Positions 6,985 through 8,981 of a stretch of DNA of 8,981 nucleotides are shown here, piece by piece; positions within the stretch are counted from its first letter, which is position 1, and each line of letters starts with the position of its first letter. The position numbers and the translations under genes are program-made. The stretch comes from an uncultured Chloroflexota bacterium (GTDB taxonomy: Bacteria; Chloroflexota; Dehalococcoidia; SAR202; UBA11138): NCBI GenBank assembly GCA_913046025.1, contig CAJWRP010000059.1, positions 1 through 8,981 of the forward strand, given 5' to 3'. Below the pieces are notes generated by a model that was not told the origin of the DNA, ran no database searches, and was given only the letters and a program-made list of their open reading frames with translations.

Positions 6985-7173
6985 GTTGGGCATCCTGGTT
7001 CATGAAGCCGGACACTACTTCGTGGCTGGATACTTTGGTGCATATGATCTACAACTTCACCACCGCGGTTACCGGGGGTTTGTGAGATATTCCGGGTATA
7101 TGAACTGGCCAGGATCAATCTGGTAAATTCTAGTCAATCAATCTCTGGCCAATAATCGAATTGGGAGGCGTCA
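6985..7173. other. Spacer ahead of the small protein gene
   Basis: No gene is seen. CTGGCCA occurs twice (about 7105 and 7144), the second copy just before the ribosome binding site. TGGTAAATT near 7122 resembles an extended -10 box without a good -35, so the promoter of the next gene is not settled. Confidence 0.4.
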
Positions 7174-7485
7174 ATGTACCTGATCAGGCGGGTGTTCAAG
7201 TGCAAACCTCGAACAGCTCGTAAAGCGGCTGAGCTGATTACTAAAATTGGAGAGGCTTATATGAACGCAGGCCAGAGGTCTCAGATACGAGTATATTTCA
7301 GCGGTGGAACTGTGCCTGAGCCCGCAGACACGTTGTACATGGACTGGACGAGCGAGGCCATCGAGTCACCCGGCAGGGAGGGAAATGTGACGCCGCGCGA
7401 AATAATAATGCCTCTATGGACAGAGGCTCTCGAGTATGTGGAGGAAGACCACATCGAATTCTATGAGATGTTCGAGCCTCGCTGA
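7174..7485 (+). CDS. Small 103-residue protein, probably ferredoxin-like (NIPSNAP/Dabb-like) fold
   Basis: This small soluble protein has no signal peptide or membrane segment. Its pattern is beta (MYLIRRVFKCK), helix (TARKAAELITKIGEAYMNAG), beta (QIRVYFSGGTV), beta (DTLYMDWTSEA) and C-terminal helix (IIMPLWTEALEYVEEDHIEF), which fits a dimeric alpha/beta-barrel such as the NIPSNAP, Dabb or ABM groups. The function of such proteins ranges from unknown to small-molecule monooxygenase or binding roles, and no catalytic residue is recognised here. The start is secure: GGGAGG at 7163-7168 lies five bases before ATG. Similar small proteins starting MYLIRRVF seem familiar from Chloroflexota genomes, but that is recollection, not a search result. 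It is isolated between two hairpins and the recombinase end, so context does not explain its role. Confidence 0.75.
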   Translation: MYLIRRVFKCKPRTARKAAELITKIGEAYMNAGQRSQIRVYFSGGTVPEPADTLYMDWTSEAIESPGREGNVTPREIIMPLWTEALEYVEEDHIEFYEMFEPR

Positions 7486-7573
7486 CATACTGGACGAGTC
7501 ACTGGCAGTTACTGTGGGAGTTTGGCATGCGCCCCATTGGTTCAGATGTAACTGTTGGTATCTCGCTTAACGA

Positions 7574-8981
7574 TCACGCCGCGAGCAGAACGCGGATTCC
7601 GTGTTCACGGTATAGTTCGACCCTCCCCCGTCTCCACCAGGAACACGGAATGGTCGCTGAATCGTCTGCTTCGGCAGGCGATTCGCGATCCTCAAGCTCA
7701 GACTCCACGACCAGAACCACCTGGCTCCCTTCGATCGTCGACGCGATCTCAAACAATGGCCGAAACGCCGACTTTGCTCTTATGGCTACGATGCTCTTCT
7801 CCTCTTTGCACTCAACATATACCGCCTCAAGCATGGTCGTCAGCATTTCTCGGCGCTGACTAAGGTCGGCCTTGGCCCAAAGATGTGGAAGGCTCTCCAG
7901 CATCTTTCCGGCAGTCTCTGCAGACTCCACTCCAGGAACTCTCAGGGTAGACAGTCGGTCCTCCAACTGACGCTTTTGCCTGCCGTACTCTTCATAATCA
8001 ACCAGATTATCCAGATATACCTGCCCCAGCCTCCGAAGCCGGCGCTCCACCCTGATTCGCTCGTTCTCAACTCTCTCAACCTCGTCGGATATCCCTATCT
8101 TCGCCTGCACTCGGTCCATCCAGGAGCTGGGCAGGACGAGAGCTTCCATCAACTGGTCCATCTGCCGGTCTGGAACACCGCAAAGTATAGAGCCTGAACG
8201 GTTGACACATGCCCCTGATCCCCTGGACCCTTTGTGCTCCCGATAGTAACGACGACCGCTCTTGTAGGTCTGGGCCCACATTGGCATCAGGCAGTGGGCG
8301 CAACGGATCAATCCTTTCAGAAGGTACTCTCGCTGAGGCCTGGGATTCATGGTGGCCGACCGCCCCGAGTTCTTCCTCATCGCTGACTGCGCCTGGTCGT
8401 ACACTTCGTCGGATACGAGAGGCTCGTGAAGCCCTGGGTAAGTCTCATCCTTGTGCTTGACCTTCCCTGTGAAGAAGGGATTGTGGAGGATGCCCCTGAC
8501 AGATGCCGTGGTGAATAGTCTGGGCCTGGCCTTGCTCTCATCCCCGTTTTGAAGCCTGTGACGATTTTTGGTCCGCAATCCACTGTCGTTCATCCAGACT
8601 GCCAGCTGAGAGAGCGTTGTCGTCCCTGTGGCGTACCTTCGAAACAACTCTTTGACTGCTTGTCCCTCTGTCTCCTGGATATGAATCCCTCCAGGATGCT
8701 CGATATCGCAGGTCAAGATTCGCTCCCCTCCCTCATGCTTCCAGCAACTCTCGTATCCGAAGGGGATGCTCCCCAGATGAAATCCCTTTCTGGCCCTCTC
8801 TTCGATACCCTTCCTGGTGTGGACAGCCAGCATGTCGGAGAAGAACTCTGCCATTCCTCCAATCATCTGAGTCGCAAGTTTCCCGTGAGGCGTCGAGTAA
8901 TCGATGTTCTCTGTGATCGACACCAGCCCGACACCATGCTGGCCCAGCATCCCTATCGCATCCAGTGTGACCTTCAGATTT
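7574..8981 (-). CDS. Large serine recombinase, N-terminus outside window
   Basis: The family carries out site-specific integration or excision of mobile elements through a covalent Ser-DNA intermediate. The frame is open to the window edge. About 468 residues are visible and roughly the first 100, with the catalytic Ser, are missing. ITENIDYSTPHGKL (residues 12-24 from the Met codon at 8950) and the following long helix MAEFFSDMLAVHTRKGIEER close the resolvase domain. A Recombinase-type domain follows (FHLGSIPFGYE, then VRGILHNPFFTGKV at 151-164). Next is a zinc ribbon with four Cys (217, 220, 248, 257), and then a charged coiled coil at about 286-335 (VERVENERIRVERRLRRLGQ). The last ~25 residues (CSWWRRGRVELYREHGIRVL) are not domain sequence: they are the antisense reading of a tRNA/tmRNA-like 3' end and an inverted repeat. 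So the gene end abuts or overlaps its attachment site. Confidence 0.93.
   Translation of the reverse strand, partial: NLKVTLDAIGMLGQHGVGLVSITENIDYSTPHGKLATQMIGGMAEFFSDMLAVHTRKGIEERARKGFHLGSIPFGYESCWKHEGGERILTCDIEHPGGIHIQETEGQAVKELFRRYATGTTTLSQLAVWMNDSGLRTKNRHRLQNGDESKARPRLFTTASVRGILHNPFFTGKVKHKDETYPGLHEPLVSDEVYDQAQSAMRKNSGRSATMNPRPQREYLLKGLIRCAHCLMPMWAQTYKSGRRYYREHKGSRGSGACVNRSGSILCGVPDRQMDQLMEALVLPSSWMDRVQAKIGISDEVERVENERIRVERRLRRLGQVYLDNLVDYEEYGRQKRQLEDRLSTLRVPGVESAETAGKMLESLPHLWAKADLSQRREMLTTMLEAVYVECKEEKSIVAIRAKSAFRPLFEIASTIEGSQVVLVVESELEDRESPAEADDSATIPCSWWRRGRVELYREHGIRVLLAA
7596..7651. repeat. Perfect 11-bp inverted repeat enclosing the tRNA-like 3' end
   Basis: ATTCCGTGTTC at 7596-7606 is the exact reverse complement of GAACACGGAAT at 7641-7651, with a 34-base interior. 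The interior holds the TTCGA...CTCCACCA sequence. Both arms lie within the recombinase 3' coding end. They may be arms of a recombinase binding site or a large hairpin at the gene end. Confidence 0.85.
7615..7639 (+). other. tmRNA/tRNA-like 3' end, candidate attachment site of an integrative island
   Basis: The + strand reads GTTCGACCC and then TCCCCCGTCTCCACCA, which has the T-loop TTCGA, a C-rich T-stem strand, an acceptor strand and CCA in the order of a tmRNA or tRNA 3' end. The upstream partner strands are absent: CGGTATAG precedes TTCGA, and no GGAGACG acceptor strand lies within 100 bases. So it is a fragment, not a gene. Such fragments mark the duplicated end left when an element integrates into the 3' end of an RNA gene. 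The adjoining serine recombinase fits this. The tmRNA gene ssrA is favoured over a tRNA from the sequence form. Confidence 0.6.

Noticed and set aside
7574..7591. Recombinase C-terminus VLLAA resembling an ssrA degradation tag
   Set aside because: The tmRNA-like end is on the opposite strand, so this cannot be the tag reading frame; coincidence is the simplest reading.
7615..7639. A complete tRNA gene
   Set aside because: No matching acceptor 5' strand, D-arm or anticodon arm precedes the TTCGA and CCA sequence; only a 3' fragment is present.
7527..8460. + strand frames opposite the recombinase
   Set aside because: The - strand frame has clear domain motifs along its whole length; the + strand frames are composition shadows.

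Overview
The window looks like part of a surface-polysaccharide (glycan) biosynthesis locus in a bacterium, followed on the right by the edge of an integrated mobile element. The organism is probably a member of Chloroflexota, perhaps of the Dehalococcoidia/SAR202 type. That placement rests on the style of the GT-C membrane protein, the small ferredoxin-like protein at 7174, and a large serine recombinase whose 3' end runs into a tmRNA/tRNA-like 3' end. It is an inference, not a demonstrated assignment.

Left part (1-5056, all + strand): the C-terminal 80-85% of an asparagine-synthetase-B-type amidotransferase is followed after one base by a GT-B family 4 glycosyltransferase. Three bases later comes a family 2 glycosyltransferase that has decayed: its N-terminal nucleotide-binding part is intact, but its later motifs survive only in other frames. 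Next is a long GT-C type integral membrane glycosyltransferase. Together these would activate, assemble and modify a lipid-linked or cell-surface glycan.

Middle (5057-6123): about 1 kb without an intact gene. It holds a coding-like remnant (5067-5315) and then apparently empty sequence. Next comes a near-consensus sigma70 promoter (5911-5939) bracketed by two gTGACGTC words, then a leader carrying a 28-codon ORF that overlaps the start of the next gene. Part of this leader matches the decayed GT2 region at 3055-3142, with the conserved blocks at exactly the same spacing.

Right part: a class I SAM-dependent methyltransferase (6124-6840) is followed by two hairpins. Then comes a small 103-residue protein with a strong ribosome binding site (7174-7485). 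From 7574 to the window end, on the - strand, lies the C-terminal ~468 residues of a large serine recombinase. Its 3' end is antisense to a tmRNA/tRNA-like 3' end (7615-7639) enclosed by a perfect 11-bp inverted repeat. This looks like an attachment site of an integrative island, comparable to the known ssrA-targeted islands of Dehalococcoides. No CRISPR array, complete tRNA, rRNA or complete insertion sequence was seen.
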